Source: Vermamoeba vermiformis
Lineage: Eukaryota; Tubulinea; Echinamoebida
Direction of reading: 5' to 3'
DNA length: 64,000 nucleotides
Assembly: GCA_045837725.1 (NCBI GenBank)
Contig: JBEWZL010000044.1
Coordinates: 186,001-250,000 of the forward strand
Below the pieces are notes generated by a model. The model was not told the DNA's origin. It saw nothing but the letters and a program-made list of their open reading frames with translations, and ran no database searches. The position numbers were made by a program, and so were the translations under genes. Below are positions 1 through 11,369 of the stretch, in pieces. Position 1 is the first letter of the stretch; each line of letters opens with the position of its first letter.

Positions 1-400
1 CATCATTTAGCTCTAAAAATTCCTTATATCGTTTGCTAACGGACCATGTTTCTATTGGCACGCCATGTATTGTTATTTCAACGTGATAAACCTGAAATAA
101 AAATATCAGTCAAAAATTCAATTTAAATTCGGAGATTGCTTGTATGACATTACAATAATATAAGGTAATTTTTATAGCTGTCGTTAATATTAATTGCGCG
201 AACAGGGTTAAAAAATCGATTATAATTAACGAGCGTGCAAAGTGATTCTAGAATAACGATCCGATCTCTTTTCTAAAGAAAGCATATGCTGCTTATTATT
301 ATCATATTAAACTTACTGTAAAATGGTCTGTTGCATTTTTGACATTTTGTGTCGAAGGAATAGCAACTGTAATCCGATCAAGTACTTGCAAATCTGCCAT
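1..400 (-). CDS. PX-domain (sorting nexin-like) protein, 5' part
   Basis: Seen: exon 1 is 317-400 (28 codons, MADLQVLDRITVAIP...) and exon 2 runs from 91 off the left edge. The 225-base intron has GT and AG ends and keeps phase 0. Exon 2 encodes a beta strand (VYHVEITIHG) followed by a basic-aromatic RYKEFLEL block. That is the usual phosphoinositide-binding start of a PX domain, whose conserved pattern is R-Y-x-x-F. Known: PX proteins bind PI3P on endosomes and act in sorting. Inferred: a small PX or sorting nexin protein; the rest lies outside the window. The start is the first ATG, just after a TATA-poor spacer. The gene diverges from nothing in view and is followed downstream by the METTL gene on the same strand. 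Confidence 0.7.
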
Positions 401-591
401 TTTTCAACTCATAATAAAAATACAATATATTCTTATAATACAAATATGAGGTCTTCTCTATCTATTGTTTCATGAATTAAATTTTGGCTGCGTGTCAAAA
501 ACGAGTCTGTGACACGTGTTTGACATTTCTTGTTGCACGAGCTGAATAGGACCAAAATACCCTATAATTGATATTTATTTACATCCTAAGA

Positions 592-1630
592 TTAATTATT
601 GTTATTGTTATTGTTACTATTGTCGATTGGCGGAGTTAAATAAATATCCCAGATCTTGGGTTCGGGTTGTTCTATCGTAAACCCGTTTTGCCTTAATATG
701 GTAAAAAATGGCTCTGTTTCAACGTGTCGCGTCGAGCACATATAAAAATGTGCGTTATTAGTCTTGCTCAGTATCTGTTTCAAGGTATGTGCCAACGCTC
801 CAAAGTTTGTGACGTAGATCAAGAAATCATTTCCAACTACAACGTCATATATGCCTCCCTCTAGTAATAAAATAACGAAATTAATCCAAAAGGAAATCAG
901 TCAAATGTAACAGAAAAATTCAACCGTGAAAAAGTTATGACACCATCACTTGACACGTTGCACTCGTTATTTGTATCGTATCGTATATGCTCATATTGAT
1001 GCATAATATTATAGGTGGCAAGTACTACTGATTCATAATATAGTCATTAATAAGAGTGACGTACCTTCAGGAAATTCGGTGCCCCAAGTGTGGGGTACGT
1101 GAGGGAACCCGACGCCATTTAGTGCCGCATTGTACGCGATGTTCTTTTGAATTATTCCGTTGTCATCGTAATCGCTCGAAGTCACATTCAAATTTATAAG
1201 CTTCATGAATATAGCGAGGATACCAGTGCCTGCAGAAGTTCAAAAAAGTTAGATCGACGAAGATACTATTTGTGCACTATAATTTGGCATCGTCAAATAA
1301 TAATGATAAATTACCTGACGCAATTTCAAGTATTCTTTTGTTATTAAATAATTGCTCGCGATTTCTCAAGATCCAATCCGCAAACTTGACGTTGCCTTTC
1401 CACACAAAGTTCGCATTGGTTAAGTGAAATGAGAATTCGCGAATTTTGATCGTCATATTATTAGGAAACTCGTATAATTTCTCTTCAGACTCCGCAAGAA
1501 CGTCCTCTGGATTTGGTTCCAGATTTGCCTCGTTATTTTGATTATTGTTCTGATCTTCTTCGTCTGAATCACCTCCAAATAAATCTCTACCAAGATTTAG
1601 CGGCGGTCCAAAATAATTCTTTGATGTCAT
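592..1630 (-). CDS. METTL-type protein methyltransferase
   Basis: Three exons (1315-1630, 1065-1229, 592-860) join in frame to 249 residues with GT/AG ends. The N-terminus is acidic and Asn-rich (about residues 15-50). Around residues 98-108 is an AdoMet motif I, ILEIASGTG, which is itself made by joining exons 1 and 2. Later blocks are SSDYDD (acidic loop after beta 2) and YDVVVGND (motif IV-like). The end is a short run of Asn from an AAT/AAC repeat. Known: this pattern belongs to the seven-beta-strand METTL21/22/nicotinamide N-methyltransferase-like group, which methylates Lys on cellular proteins. Inferred: protein methyltransferase of unknown substrate. Length is normal for the group. 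Confidence 0.75.
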
Positions 1631-1984
1631 TGTTATTCGTCGTGATCAGATCTAGTACTCGGGTTAAAAATTGCTAAATTAATTTATTTGCAAATAAAAA
1701 ATAACAATAACGATCATATGATCCAATGCAACGCGAAAAGAAATATTTCAAAATTATTGAAAACAAAAATATCCATGGTTGCGTTAGATGCGGAGATCTG
1801 ACTTACCTACGCGTAGAAACTAACCAACGAGCCTTATAATGGTATAATCAACTGCAGTTGTGTCACCTCGTCATTTGTGAGCGATAAACATAACGAGGTA
1901 TCAAACAGGTCCATTTTATTTTCACCAGCAAAACCATACCAGCACGAGCTACAGCTGAATTTGCCATAAAAAATATTAAACACA

Positions 1985-2978
1985 ATGGAAAAGGCTCTAT
2001 TTACATACGAGGATACGACTGTAATGTCTACTGACGTGGTTCTGCTCGATCCGAAACACTTTTTGAATGATAGAGTCATTAGTTTTTACTTCGAGTGCGT
2101 ACATTATTTTAGCTTAATTAGATAAATTTTAAACCAACTTCACCAATTTTATTACCGTAGCATGAAGATGTAGAAGTCATAGCCTTCAATTTTACTTACA
2201 TAATTTTATTTACAGCTATTTAACTAAGGAAATCGTGAAAAGTGATCAAATATTCTTCCTGAACCCATCAACAGTATTTTTATTGTCGTTCTTAGAAGGT
2301 ACGTGCTCGATCGCGATTGTATTTTTCTTACTGGCTACTTTTTACGTGATATTCGATATAATATTCATTAAATGCTTACATCAATTCTATTTCAGACCCT
2401 GAAGAAGTGAAAGAAGCATTAGCAGCATTAAATCTGCCAAGCCGCGAGTTAATTTTCATTCCAATCAACAATAATTCAGATGTTTCAAAAGCAGGCGGCT
2501 CTCACTGGTGAGTAATATATTAACATATTTTTATGCTTCTATGAAGTCGTGCACAAAAATTCAAGTCAAGTTGTTAGATGTAGCTCAAAATTTTAACTTT
2601 ATCTCTTTTAGGAGCACCTTAATATACTATCGAAAGAGCAATAGTCTATTTTATATGGATTCAGCTGGTTCATATAATCAACTTGCAGCTAAACGAACGG
2701 CAGACAAACTGAAAGCAGTGCTCGAAGTCAAATCAAAACCTTCGTTCAATATTCTTCGTACGCCACAACAACAGAATGAATATGACTGCGGAGTCTTCGT
2801 ATTATCAATATGTGAAGAAGTCGGTGTTTGGGCAAAAGATCTGATCGCAAGTCAAGCTCCGATCGAAGGAAAAAATATTCAACAAACAGCGGCAGCTCAT
2901 GTTAATCCTAACCAAGTCCAAAAAAAGCGTCAAGAAATTAAGCAACTCATCCTTGAAATGGCCAAGACGCAAAAATAA
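1985..2978 (+). CDS. SENP8: NEDD8-specific protease (SENP8/DEN1-like)
   Basis: Four exons (1985-2094, 2216-2298, 2396-2507, 2612-2978) join in frame to 223 residues, the usual length of SENP8. The C48 (Ulp1) catalytic residues are all visible: His in GGSHW (split across exons 3 and 4), Asp in YMDSAG, Gln in TPQQQNEYDCG and the nucleophile Cys in YDCGVF. The N-terminal block DPKHFLNDRVISFYF matches the family's substrate-cleft segment. Known: DEN1 matures NEDD8 and strips it from cullins and other proteins. Its place beside many F-box genes is notable because SCF ligases are switched on by neddylation, but I infer no operon-like link; this is a general housekeeping enzyme. Confidence 0.88.
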
Positions 2979-3221
2979 ATCAAACAAATCGTTTGCCGAC
3001 AACCAGATCAAGACCTCTCAAACTTTGGATAATTGCCATTAAATCGCTTAAATGAACCAAATCAATGCTAAAATTCACTACAACAACGTCCCTGGGTCTC
3101 ACGGCGCCGCTGATCTGTTGTAAGTCAAAATAATTAATATTTATTTTCTTATTGTATATAATTATTATTTGCATATATCAACAATTCCATAAGACATTAT
3201 TGTTCTATTTAATCTATATAG
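2979..3221. other. Intergenic spacer, no gene seen
   Basis: About 240 bases between the 3' end of the SENP8 gene and the 3' end of the first F-box/ankyrin gene (convergent). It holds AT-rich sequence that must include both polyadenylation regions. No open frame with family resemblance was found. Confidence 0.6.
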
Positions 3222-5168
3222 CTACTTGAAACTTAACAAGTTGAGTAACTTCTGGTACCCAAAGTGTTCTTTGGCGCAATCAATTATTGTTCGTCCGTTC
3301 TCATCTTGATAGTCAGTTCGTGCGCCAAGAACTATAAGTAGCTTAATAATACGAGAACAGGCATTGACCAAGATTGCAATCATCAGCGGCGAACACATCC
3401 GCTCTTTGTACAAACACGGTGCGTTCACATCCGCTCCGTAAGCTGTCAATATGCATATGTTTGAAATAATACTATCATTGTCAGTACGGTCTACTTTGAC
3501 AATTATCATGGCCAAGGGTGATAAAAAATCGCCGCGATGTAGATTCGGATCTGCGCCATTTTTGACTAAGTCGTCTATTCCGCATTGAGAGGATTTTTTC
3601 AAAAAGGATATCAATGGAGTATTTCCATTCGTATCCATATGATTAATAATATGGCTATGGTGAGTCCAAAAAGTACTACTAAACTCCCTTTTGTCCGTGA
3701 TTAGTTTGTTTAATAACGAACAGCCATTGTGTTCTAAAGTTCCATCGAAATTATATGTCACCATCAGATCTTTTAATTTATCAACGTCATATTTTTCAGC
3801 CACTTTCCACTTGATTTCGTTCGATCCTTTTTGCATGACAAGATCAACGCTTTTCGGATCCACATCTCTCATGTCTAATTTATCAAATGGAATTGTGCAG
3901 CCCTTTTCTAACATCGCCTGAAATAAAGACACGTTGCGAACGCTTGCATATGTATCTGACCAATCTTCGCGTAGAAACGAGATCTTGTCCCATTGGATCT
4001 TGTCCGTGAGATATTTTTCACTGTAGCCATTCACCATTTGCAAAGCAATCCCTAACAGTGGTTGTCGAGCCAATGACCGTTTTGTTACTTTCGGCGATAA
4101 CAACATTCGAAAGAAAGAATTGATCGTGCTGCTTTCGACCGAAATTCCATTCTGCAACAACTCCATTGCTTCGTCAATCTGACCGTAATAGACAAAAGAG
4201 GCAAATTTCATCTCGTTTGGGACCGTTATTTTGTTAGTACGGACTAGTAATTCGTAAGCTTCTTTGAAGCAAATATTTGAATAGTTTTCGAGGAGGAAAT
4301 AGGTGTAGTAATTGAATCTTCGCGAAGTTAATGCAGTGGCATATTTATAACTTAAATTGGTGTGCAAATATTCCTCGTAATCCATCGTTGTTTCCTTGTC
4401 CAACAATTGAGCGGCAGTTTGAAAGTCTTTTAGTTGCAACGCTTTTTCCAATCGCGTTTGTCCAAATGTTCTGAAGTACTTTTCGTACGACAATTCTTTT
4501 TCATCGAGTTTCTCTACCTCGTCAATTTTGCACACACTTAACTCTCCGCTCCGCTGCACCAAAGTATAACTTTCAGGTCCAATGACTTTGTAAGGGGGCA
4601 TCCCACTGTACGATATTGTTAAGTCTTCAACAGAACTTGGTAGCATCGGTGATGCTTGTCCGTAAAAATGATTTGAATAATCAATCTGCACCCGCTTGAC
4701 GTTGGGAAAGTTTTCTCTCAAAAATTTTTCATCTTTATCGACATCTAAGATTGCTAAAGTTGTCACTTTTTCCACCGGTTTGCATAGAATTCTTTGGTAA
4801 TCAGCTTCTTTAATAATTAAGGTAGTTAAGCGTTTTGATGCGTCGACCAATAGATTAACGCTGTATGGATGTCGGATCAGTTCTCCGTAAGGAACGGTTA
4901 ATATGTCCGGCTGGTATTTTCTAACAATAGCAACTGCATCGGCCAGTGTAAAAGTAATCTCCCATCTGCTGGGCAACCGTACCTGCTTTGGTGCAATATT
5001 TGCAGTTTCGCAGATCTGCTTCCATCGTTTACAAACTGGTGAGAATAAAAGAACCCAATTATTGAAACAATAATAGCTAAATATATGTTGTTCGATAATC
5101 TCGTTAGGCACCAAGGCAAAGTGGCAAGTTTCTGCGATCCGTTTCGCTCTTGATCTGGTCGTCGCCAT
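3222..5168 (-). CDS. F-box/ankyrin protein, type A copy 1
   Basis: Single uninterrupted frame of 648 residues. Residues about 18-58 form an F-box: VPNEIIEQHIFSYYCF, then PVCKRWKQICE. A middle region (80-230) has weak leucine-rich character (for example TTLAILDVD). From about 500 to the end there are three or four ankyrin repeats, recognised by DTNGNTPLISFL, NGADPNLHRGD, YGADVNAPCLY and GARTDYQDENGRTIID. Known: F-box proteins bind Skp1 and hand substrates to SCF ubiquitin ligases, with the ankyrin part usually binding the substrate. The next gene is a paralogue on the same strand, so this is a tandem duplication. Unlike types B and C it has no introns. Specific substrate unknown. Confidence 0.82.
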   Translation of the reverse strand: MATTRSRAKRIAETCHFALVPNEIIEQHIFSYYCFNNWVLLFSPVCKRWKQICETANIAPKQVRLPSRWEITFTLADAVAIVRKYQPDILTVPYGELIRHPYSVNLLVDASKRLTTLIIKEADYQRILCKPVEKVTTLAILDVDKDEKFLRENFPNVKRVQIDYSNHFYGQASPMLPSSVEDLTISYSGMPPYKVIGPESYTLVQRSGELSVCKIDEVEKLDEKELSYEKYFRTFGQTRLEKALQLKDFQTAAQLLDKETTMDYEEYLHTNLSYKYATALTSRRFNYYTYFLLENYSNICFKEAYELLVRTNKITVPNEMKFASFVYYGQIDEAMELLQNGISVESSTINSFFRMLLSPKVTKRSLARQPLLGIALQMVNGYSEKYLTDKIQWDKISFLREDWSDTYASVRNVSLFQAMLEKGCTIPFDKLDMRDVDPKSVDLVMQKGSNEIKWKVAEKYDVDKLKDLMVTYNFDGTLEHNGCSLLNKLITDKREFSSTFWTHHSHIINHMDTNGNTPLISFLKKSSQCGIDDLVKNGADPNLHRGDFLSPLAMIIVKVDRTDNDSIISNICILTAYGADVNAPCLYKERMCSPLMIAILVNACSRIIKLLIVLGARTDYQDENGRTIIDCAKEHFGYQKLLNLLSFK

Positions 5169-5398
5169 AATTGATTCTGGATCAATGAAAAGCCACAGAG
5201 ATTATCAAAAATACTCCTTTTGAGGTATTGTGTACAATTCGGTGTTAGAACAATGAAAAATGTCGGAGTTTCGCAAATTTGCAAACTGATCGGTTGAGCG
5301 GTTTAAGTTTGTTGCTGAATTTATTTTGCTAATTTGCTTATATTACCGATACGTAGTTATCTAATATTAATATAGTTATTGTGCAAGCAGATCATCGT

Positions 5399-7321
5399 CT
5401 AAATTTCTTTCCATCGACGTAAACAGTCCAGCACATCCGCCGATGCAAAATCCAAAATAGTTTGACCAGTCTCATCTGCATAATCTGCACGAGCACCATG
5501 TACAAGAAGAAGCAGGTATATGTTGTCCTCACACCCTGCTTTGACTGCAATCATCAACGGCGAGCACATCCGCTCTTGGTACAGACAAGGTGCGTTAACA
5601 TCAGCTTTGTTGTGCAATAACTCCTTAATTATAGGAAAAGCACTCCAAATATCCATTTTTCCTAATCGATTCACTAATACTGCCGCAAGTGGACTGAGTT
5701 GATCGCCACGATAAAGATTCGGATCCGCTCCAAGCCGCAAAAGTTTGCAAACTGCGGTAAGATTAGCTTCTTCAATAGCAGACATTAACGGGGTATATCC
5801 TCGAGAGTCCATATGATTGATATACTCTGCATAAGAGCTCTCAAACAGATCGTAGTCCAAGGCGATCCGCGCATTCAAAAGCGACTCGCCGTCTTTTTCA
5901 GTTATGATCGCAATTTTCAATTTACTAAACAAATCTTTCCTAATTTGTAAATCCATGGTTCTAACACGAAGCATTTCAAAAGCCACGCCCGGATCAATTT
6001 CATTAACTTCGTAAATCAAATTGTCAATTAATTTGTCGGTTTTAGGCAATGCCACCCGACAGCCAGCACGTGCCATTTCTACGAATATTCTTGCGTTATA
6101 ATAGTTTGTGTCCACGAGAGACCAATCAATATTGAATATTTTTAGCTTTTCAAACAGCGAGACCGAGTAGACGTAGAAAGTATTAGAGTGCGATTGTAAG
6201 ATCTTCGCCCCGGCTTGCAAAATTTCGGGCTTTTTAAGGTCTTCAATTTGAATCGTTGGTGATTGGACGATAGCGAAAAGACTGGTAAGTACTCCAAACC
6301 CATTAACCTTCGGAAGTAGTTCCAATGCCTCTTTGAACCGTTGGAGCTTTGCAAGTGTTAGGAATTTGTACGTTGGATTCATTGAAATCGAAAATTTTTC
6401 CAAGAAATAGTACGCGATCTCGTTGTATCCTTCGTCGGATCTCAACAGAACTTCATAATGCTCTGGATATTGTGACACATTCAATCTAGTAGGATATTTG
6501 TATGGCAATCTATTGTTAAGATACTGGTCGTATTCCATTGTTGTTTGCGTTGTCAAAAGTTCGGTCGCTAGATTAATGTTTCGATTGCAAAGAGCAACTT
6601 TAAGTCTTGTAACACCAAAATAGCGGTAAAATTCTACATAAGACAACGTTTCTACAGGAATTTCTTGCCAAGTGCCATAGATTTTTTGAGCAACTTTGAA
6701 ATGTTTCGGACTAATCACTGTGAACTTCGGAATATTTATCGATGAATATTCAGTTTCGCTATAATTTTCTGCCTCCACAATTGCCAACTCTTTCAATTTT
6801 GAGATATATGTATTGTCTAGGCTATTCAGACAATCCACTTGCAACCGTTCAAGATTCGGAAACAGATTGAACACTTCCGCAAGTGACAAACTGCCGTCAA
6901 GGGCAACCGTTGTTATGTGGGCAATCGGGTTCATCGGGTCCCTATGGTTTCGAAAGCAAAGTTCCGCATTTTTTACGATGAGTGTTTTGAAACTTTTGGA
7001 TGTGGCCACAACAAGATCGAGTAACAAGCAATGAGTTGCTAACGTCTCCATATCGATTGATAGCATACTTGGTTGGTGCTTTTTTATCCATAAAATAACT
7101 TCTTGCTGGTTTGGATCAAGAGGGATGTTCAAATATTTCGTAACAGTTTTCGAATTTTCGCAGATCCACTTCCATCTCTTGCACACTGCCATAAATATCT
7201 TCGACCACTCCGTAAAGCAAAAATATTGAAATACATGGTGCTCTATCACTACGTTTGGAACGGTATTGATATAGCAAGGTGCTGCCTCGGAACTAGCAGC
7301 GCTGAAATAGGCGTCTTGCAT
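5399..7321 (-). CDS. F-box/ankyrin protein, type A copy 2
   Basis: Single frame of 640 residues, paralogous along its whole length to the gene at 3222-5168. F-box at about residues 18-60 (VPNVVIEHHVFQYFCF, VCKRWKWICE). C-terminal ankyrin repeats are marked by HMDSRGYTPLMSAIEE, LGADPNLYRGDQLSPLA, NKADVNAPCLYQERM and HGARADYADETGQTILDFA. The blocks around the ankyrin repeats are clearly more alike between the copies than the middle region, which suggests selection for change in the centre. Inferred role: substrate adaptor of an SCF ligase. It reads toward copy 1 with about 230 bases between them. Confidence 0.82.
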   Translation of the reverse strand: MQDAYFSAASSEAAPCYINTVPNVVIEHHVFQYFCFTEWSKIFMAVCKRWKWICENSKTVTKYLNIPLDPNQQEVILWIKKHQPSMLSIDMETLATHCLLLDLVVATSKSFKTLIVKNAELCFRNHRDPMNPIAHITTVALDGSLSLAEVFNLFPNLERLQVDCLNSLDNTYISKLKELAIVEAENYSETEYSSINIPKFTVISPKHFKVAQKIYGTWQEIPVETLSYVEFYRYFGVTRLKVALCNRNINLATELLTTQTTMEYDQYLNNRLPYKYPTRLNVSQYPEHYEVLLRSDEGYNEIAYYFLEKFSISMNPTYKFLTLAKLQRFKEALELLPKVNGFGVLTSLFAIVQSPTIQIEDLKKPEILQAGAKILQSHSNTFYVYSVSLFEKLKIFNIDWSLVDTNYYNARIFVEMARAGCRVALPKTDKLIDNLIYEVNEIDPGVAFEMLRVRTMDLQIRKDLFSKLKIAIITEKDGESLLNARIALDYDLFESSYAEYINHMDSRGYTPLMSAIEEANLTAVCKLLRLGADPNLYRGDQLSPLAAVLVNRLGKMDIWSAFPIIKELLHNKADVNAPCLYQERMCSPLMIAVKAGCEDNIYLLLLVHGARADYADETGQTILDFASADVLDCLRRWKEI

Positions 7322-7390
7322 GTAAATTCAATGTGCTGTGTAGCGTGGTTGGTAAATAATGAGCATTTGCTTGGAAATGATTTTTGTCGG

Positions 7391-7887
7391 TTAATCTGCA
7401 AATTTCATTGCTCGGCGGGAGTCGGGACTTGACCGAAGCTTTTCTGGTGTTCCGATTAAGTCTACTACTAGAGGTAGCACCAGCATAGTCGCCGGCGAGC
7501 ATTTGATAATCTCATCGTGTAAGTGCTCTCCCTGATTAAATGTAGGAATAACAATAATAAGATTATTGCTGTTCAATGCCTGGAAATTCTCGTTGAACGA
7601 ATGTTTTTCAAGATCCAACAAAATATTGCTCCGTAATTTCCTATAAATTAGATATTATTATTGCCATAAATTTAAAGTAATTTTAACCGATTATAATTAT
7701 TCGTAACGAAAAAACTAAAATTCACAATCTGTTAAGTTGCGTTGGTAAAACTAACCTGCAGCATTGGTCGATGATTGTTTTGCTAGGAAAATAAATATTA
7801 TGCTTAATACAGCCATTATTCGCTGCAAAGCTGTAACAAGGATCGACACGTTCTGATCAGCAGCGCAATAATAAATACCCACTGCAT
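7391..7887 (-). pseudogene. Relic of type B exon 1 joined to a repeat fragment
   Basis: On the minus strand, from 7887, the sequence matches exon 1 of the type B gene at 46506: it starts ATGCAGTGGGTATTTAT and later has GTGTCGATCCT and CAGCTTTGCAGCGAAT. Small insertions shift the frame, and it meets a stop early. Further down, 7391-7621 is an open piece (LEKHSFNENFQALNSNN...). Its FNENFQALNS resembles the FNKNFQAL of decayed type B copies, and its NQGEHLHDEII resembles NQGVPLHDEII of the SH2 gene at 16 kb. I read this as a broken, chimeric remnant of the local families. It is not expected to be functional. Confidence 0.55.
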
Positions 7888-8080
7888 TGAAGGGCTGGAC
7901 GAACGTACCTTATCAACTACTAAGGTAATGACAAATCTTCTTCGATCGCATTAATCGAGGTGCTGCGTGTCCGTTTTCATCTGAAATTATAAAAATTATT
8001 AATTTAACAAAATCAATCAAAACAAAAGATCATACGAGGACATAACCCAACAATGACATGACAGTATTTCGTTAGTCAGA

Positions 8081-10245
8081 ATGTTGTGGATATTTGTTGC
8101 GCTCGTGATCGCAGTTGGCTCGATCCTTGTTTCCGCCTCGCAAAAGTTAGTCGAAGGAGTGCAGAAAAATCGGAGTTACTACGCGCCTCCAAGCGAAGCA
8201 TTCATTGACTAAATGATGCCTGAGGTACCAAATTAAGCCTTAATAAGGCAGAGCCCAGTCGGATGGCTGAATTTAAAGACCAAAATTATTTCTAATTTTA
8301 TTTCAGTACCAAAAATAAGCTGACAATATGTATTACATCTGTTTTATGCTAATATGAGGATTTTAGGAAATTATGGAGCACATATTTTCATTTATGGATC
8401 CGCTCACTCTGTTACAATGCTGCAATGTCAGCAAGTATTGGCGCTTTCATGCATCAAAAGGTAGAATAAAGTCGATAGTACTAGATACATATGAACACGT
8501 GTAAGTGTAACAAAATTAAGTTCTCGATCGAGCCAGTTCTAACCCCAGATCCCATTTTAGAGTCCACGATTGCTACGGAATGAAAGTACTATTACGCAGA
8601 GCACGACTAAATGGCAGAAAATTACTGTTAGAATACCCTGTAAGTGCAATTTTTCAAATCCGGATCTTCGGTTGGCGCTAAAATATTCTGGCGCTGCTTG
8701 TAGGCAAATTATCCCATAGATAATCGACTAAGAGATATAGCCTTGGCTGAAAAGGGAGGCAAGAAATTATTAGAATTGGATCTAAGCGAGGTCGACATTG
8801 AGTCTTTAACAGAACTGTTGGATTTGGACGAGTAAGGCAATAATTATATTATATTCGTACTTATAAGTTAATTATTAAAATGATAATTGATAATAGTGAA
8901 AATATGTATTTAGGCGCAGATCTTGACTGTTTTTTTTTCGTGCAGGTACGTCGTTAAAACAACCGCTAGCATACTACACGATCCCGATCCAAATCTCTTC
9001 ATCGGAACAAAAATAGTCACCGTGCGCAACGATGCAGCGTTTCAATCAATTCTCGCTTACAATGAAGACGGACCTCATAGCCCTGATGAAGATGCCAAAT
9101 ATGAAGTGATGCTTGATTTGAAGACGTATTGTGATAATGAAGCCAATCACTTAATTATGGTCAGAAATTTGTCGCCGCAGAAGAAGCGATTTGGTAAGTT
9201 TCCTTTTTAGGAAATACCGATAATGCGAGTTCGACGCATTCAAAATCTTACAGCCCAATTTTTTCGCGAAACAGCCATCATGTTGCGCACTCTCCCGACC
9301 TCATTAGGCATCGCAGCTATAAAAATCCCACATGGCAACAATGCCGTTGGATGGGTCCGATATGCGCTTCCTAAATAGGAAAGTCCCACGTGACTTTGGG
9401 ATCGCGTGACGAGCGCCGACATTTCGGTTGTTTTGCGAAAAACTTGAACGTATGAATTTGAATGCGCAAACAGTACTGACATTAAACGCATATCTTTATA
9501 TTTTACTTCGAAGCATGACATGTGCTGACACTTTCCGTTTCCTTTTATAGGCATTATTCTGCTCGATGACAGCTTCGTGCAAGTAATGGTACTTCTACTT
9601 GTTCCGGTGATCGCTCACGACGTACTATACTCCGAAATTCTTATGACCTTCTTCAAACAATGGTTTGGCGTGGCAGCATTTATCGCGCTGACCGTGTTCG
9701 TACTGTACGCGAGTTGGGATTTGGTACAGACTTTTCCTGACAAGAAGAACATCGGCTTATTCAAGAAATTAATGGCAGTCGCTCTGATCGTGTCTATTAT
9801 TGGCTTTATTTGGTTTTATCCAAGGAGCTCAACGCATTTTGGATTTATCGGCAGTTTCATCGTGATAGAATTTTACCTCGTTACGGCACTTTATCAGTTT
9901 ACTTTTGGAGACACGTTATTCAAGCCAAAAAGCAAAAATAAGCTGCGAATATTCATCGTATGTATAGCACTAGTGTTGCTGATCAATGATTGGTCAATGA
10001 CAGTTCGCAGCATAATTGATGGCATTTTCTGGCACCGATTATTATGGAACACAATTCATTATTTACTCTTCTCCGTGTATTTTATGTGGCTTGGCTTATT
10101 GATAGATATTATTATTTTCGAAGAAAATAATCCTTTGGCTTTCACGAACATTTTCAAAAAAGAAACGATTGTGCTAATGACCAAACTTTATGGTGCAACT
10201 CTACTGGCAACATTATACGCTCCATATTGGCAACATAATCAATAA
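8081..10245 (+). CDS. Membrane-anchored F-box protein, type B copy 1, stop in exon 1
   Basis: Six exons (8081-8224, 8367-8500, 8561-8639, 8704-8831, 8946-9193, 9551-10245) keep the family's phases. Exon 1 encodes a hydrophobic anchor (MLWIFVALVIAVGSILVSA). Exon 2 encodes an F-box (IMEHIFSFMDPLTLLQCCNVSKYW). Exon 6 encodes about seven hydrophobic segments ending LYAPYWQHNQ. Odd: codon 44 of exon 1 is TAA (8210-8212) where paralogues have CAA (Gln), and it is followed at once by two ATG codons in frame. Translation from the second site would give an F-box protein without the N-terminal anchor. The 357-base intron 5 is long for this region. It may be a recent pseudogene or may use reinitiation; the other five exons look intact. 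Confidence 0.7.
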
Positions 10246-11363
10246 ATGAACCATGGTCCTAAACTCGTAGCAGTATCATAATGTTCAATAAGACGCCAAT
10301 AGCCAAGCCTAACAAAAGAGAGATCAGATCCGAAAAAATTTTACTCGATGAAAAGAGTCTCAATATGAACTTACCAATATTCTAAGAATTTAATGACGGT
10401 CGTCAAGTCCATTCTCTTCGTCCACACATAAGGCCTTGTCGAGTTAAATGATGTCAAAGTTTCAAATCGCATGTGGAATTGAACTTCCGAACTCGCCTCA
10501 AAGCGCAAGATTTGAATCAAAACTAGTTCAGCTTTGCCATTAATGTTGACTTTGGGACGTAATACTGAACAATAGGGCACTCCTTCAGTACTAAGTTGAA
10601 CTGCTGGATTTGCAACGTTTTTCCAAAACTTCGGATCTGCTCCGACATTAACTGTATTTAGTGGAGTAGCAGGTCTGATTGGACATAATAAATAATCATT
10701 CCGATCTTTGTAGTGATCGATGCGGCAGTAGATTGTTTGAATGAAGTCGTGTACGGAGATCAGATCCGTCAAATTCAACTTCTGTCGTTGCAAGTCGCAA
10801 ACTTCATTTAAAGATAGCCTTTGCAAAGTCATTATTATAGTCTTAAGTGATAAACAACTATAATTAGTGACTTACTTTCGTTGAGATTTGAACCATCGGA
10901 TCCCGTCTGAATCACAGCAAAGTATTTCGTCAATCCACGGCCTCAAAGAGAATGCAATCCATGGCCATGATTGACCTTTGCACGTACAATATGATAATAT
11001 TGTGATACGGTCAAATATCTTCTTCATAGATTCGATCGCTGCAGTGCCTTTGCAACGTTTTTCCAGCTCCAGTCTATTTTTCTGAACTCTCTTCCCTCTC
11101 CAAATGTAATTGAGTTTGATGTTACAAATCATGCGTTGCAAACGTGACATCGCTAGCTTATGAAACTGATGTCGTTCTTGAAACAATCTGCAAACTGATG
11201 ATGGTAATACCGGCAATTGCGCAACATAAGTCTTCGTGAAGCATTTTATCTTTAAATTCTGCAAAGCTGATAAGGGATGGAATTTAACGTTACAATGGAC
11301 ATCCTCGGGAGAAAAATCCTCGGTAAAGCTGAGTCTGTGGTCTTTAGTCATATCAATAACGTC

Positions 11364-11369
11364 TATACT
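11364..11369. repeat. Target-site duplication, left copy (TATACT)
   Basis: TATACT here lies directly against the left end of the Ginger-like element. The same six bases follow its right end at 14164-14169. One copy belongs to the host codons AGT ATA on the minus strand. Confidence 0.8.

Noticed and set aside
8210-8212. TAA as a sense codon (alternative genetic code)
   Set aside because: Other genes in the window end cleanly at TAA, TAG and TGA at family-correct positions, and paralogues have CAA here, so one mutated codon is the simpler reading.
10833-10875. An 18-base intron in the Ginger-split gene
   Set aside because: It keeps the frame, but a 57-base intron with the same donor and acceptor CAAAG also does and matches intron sizes elsewhere in the window.
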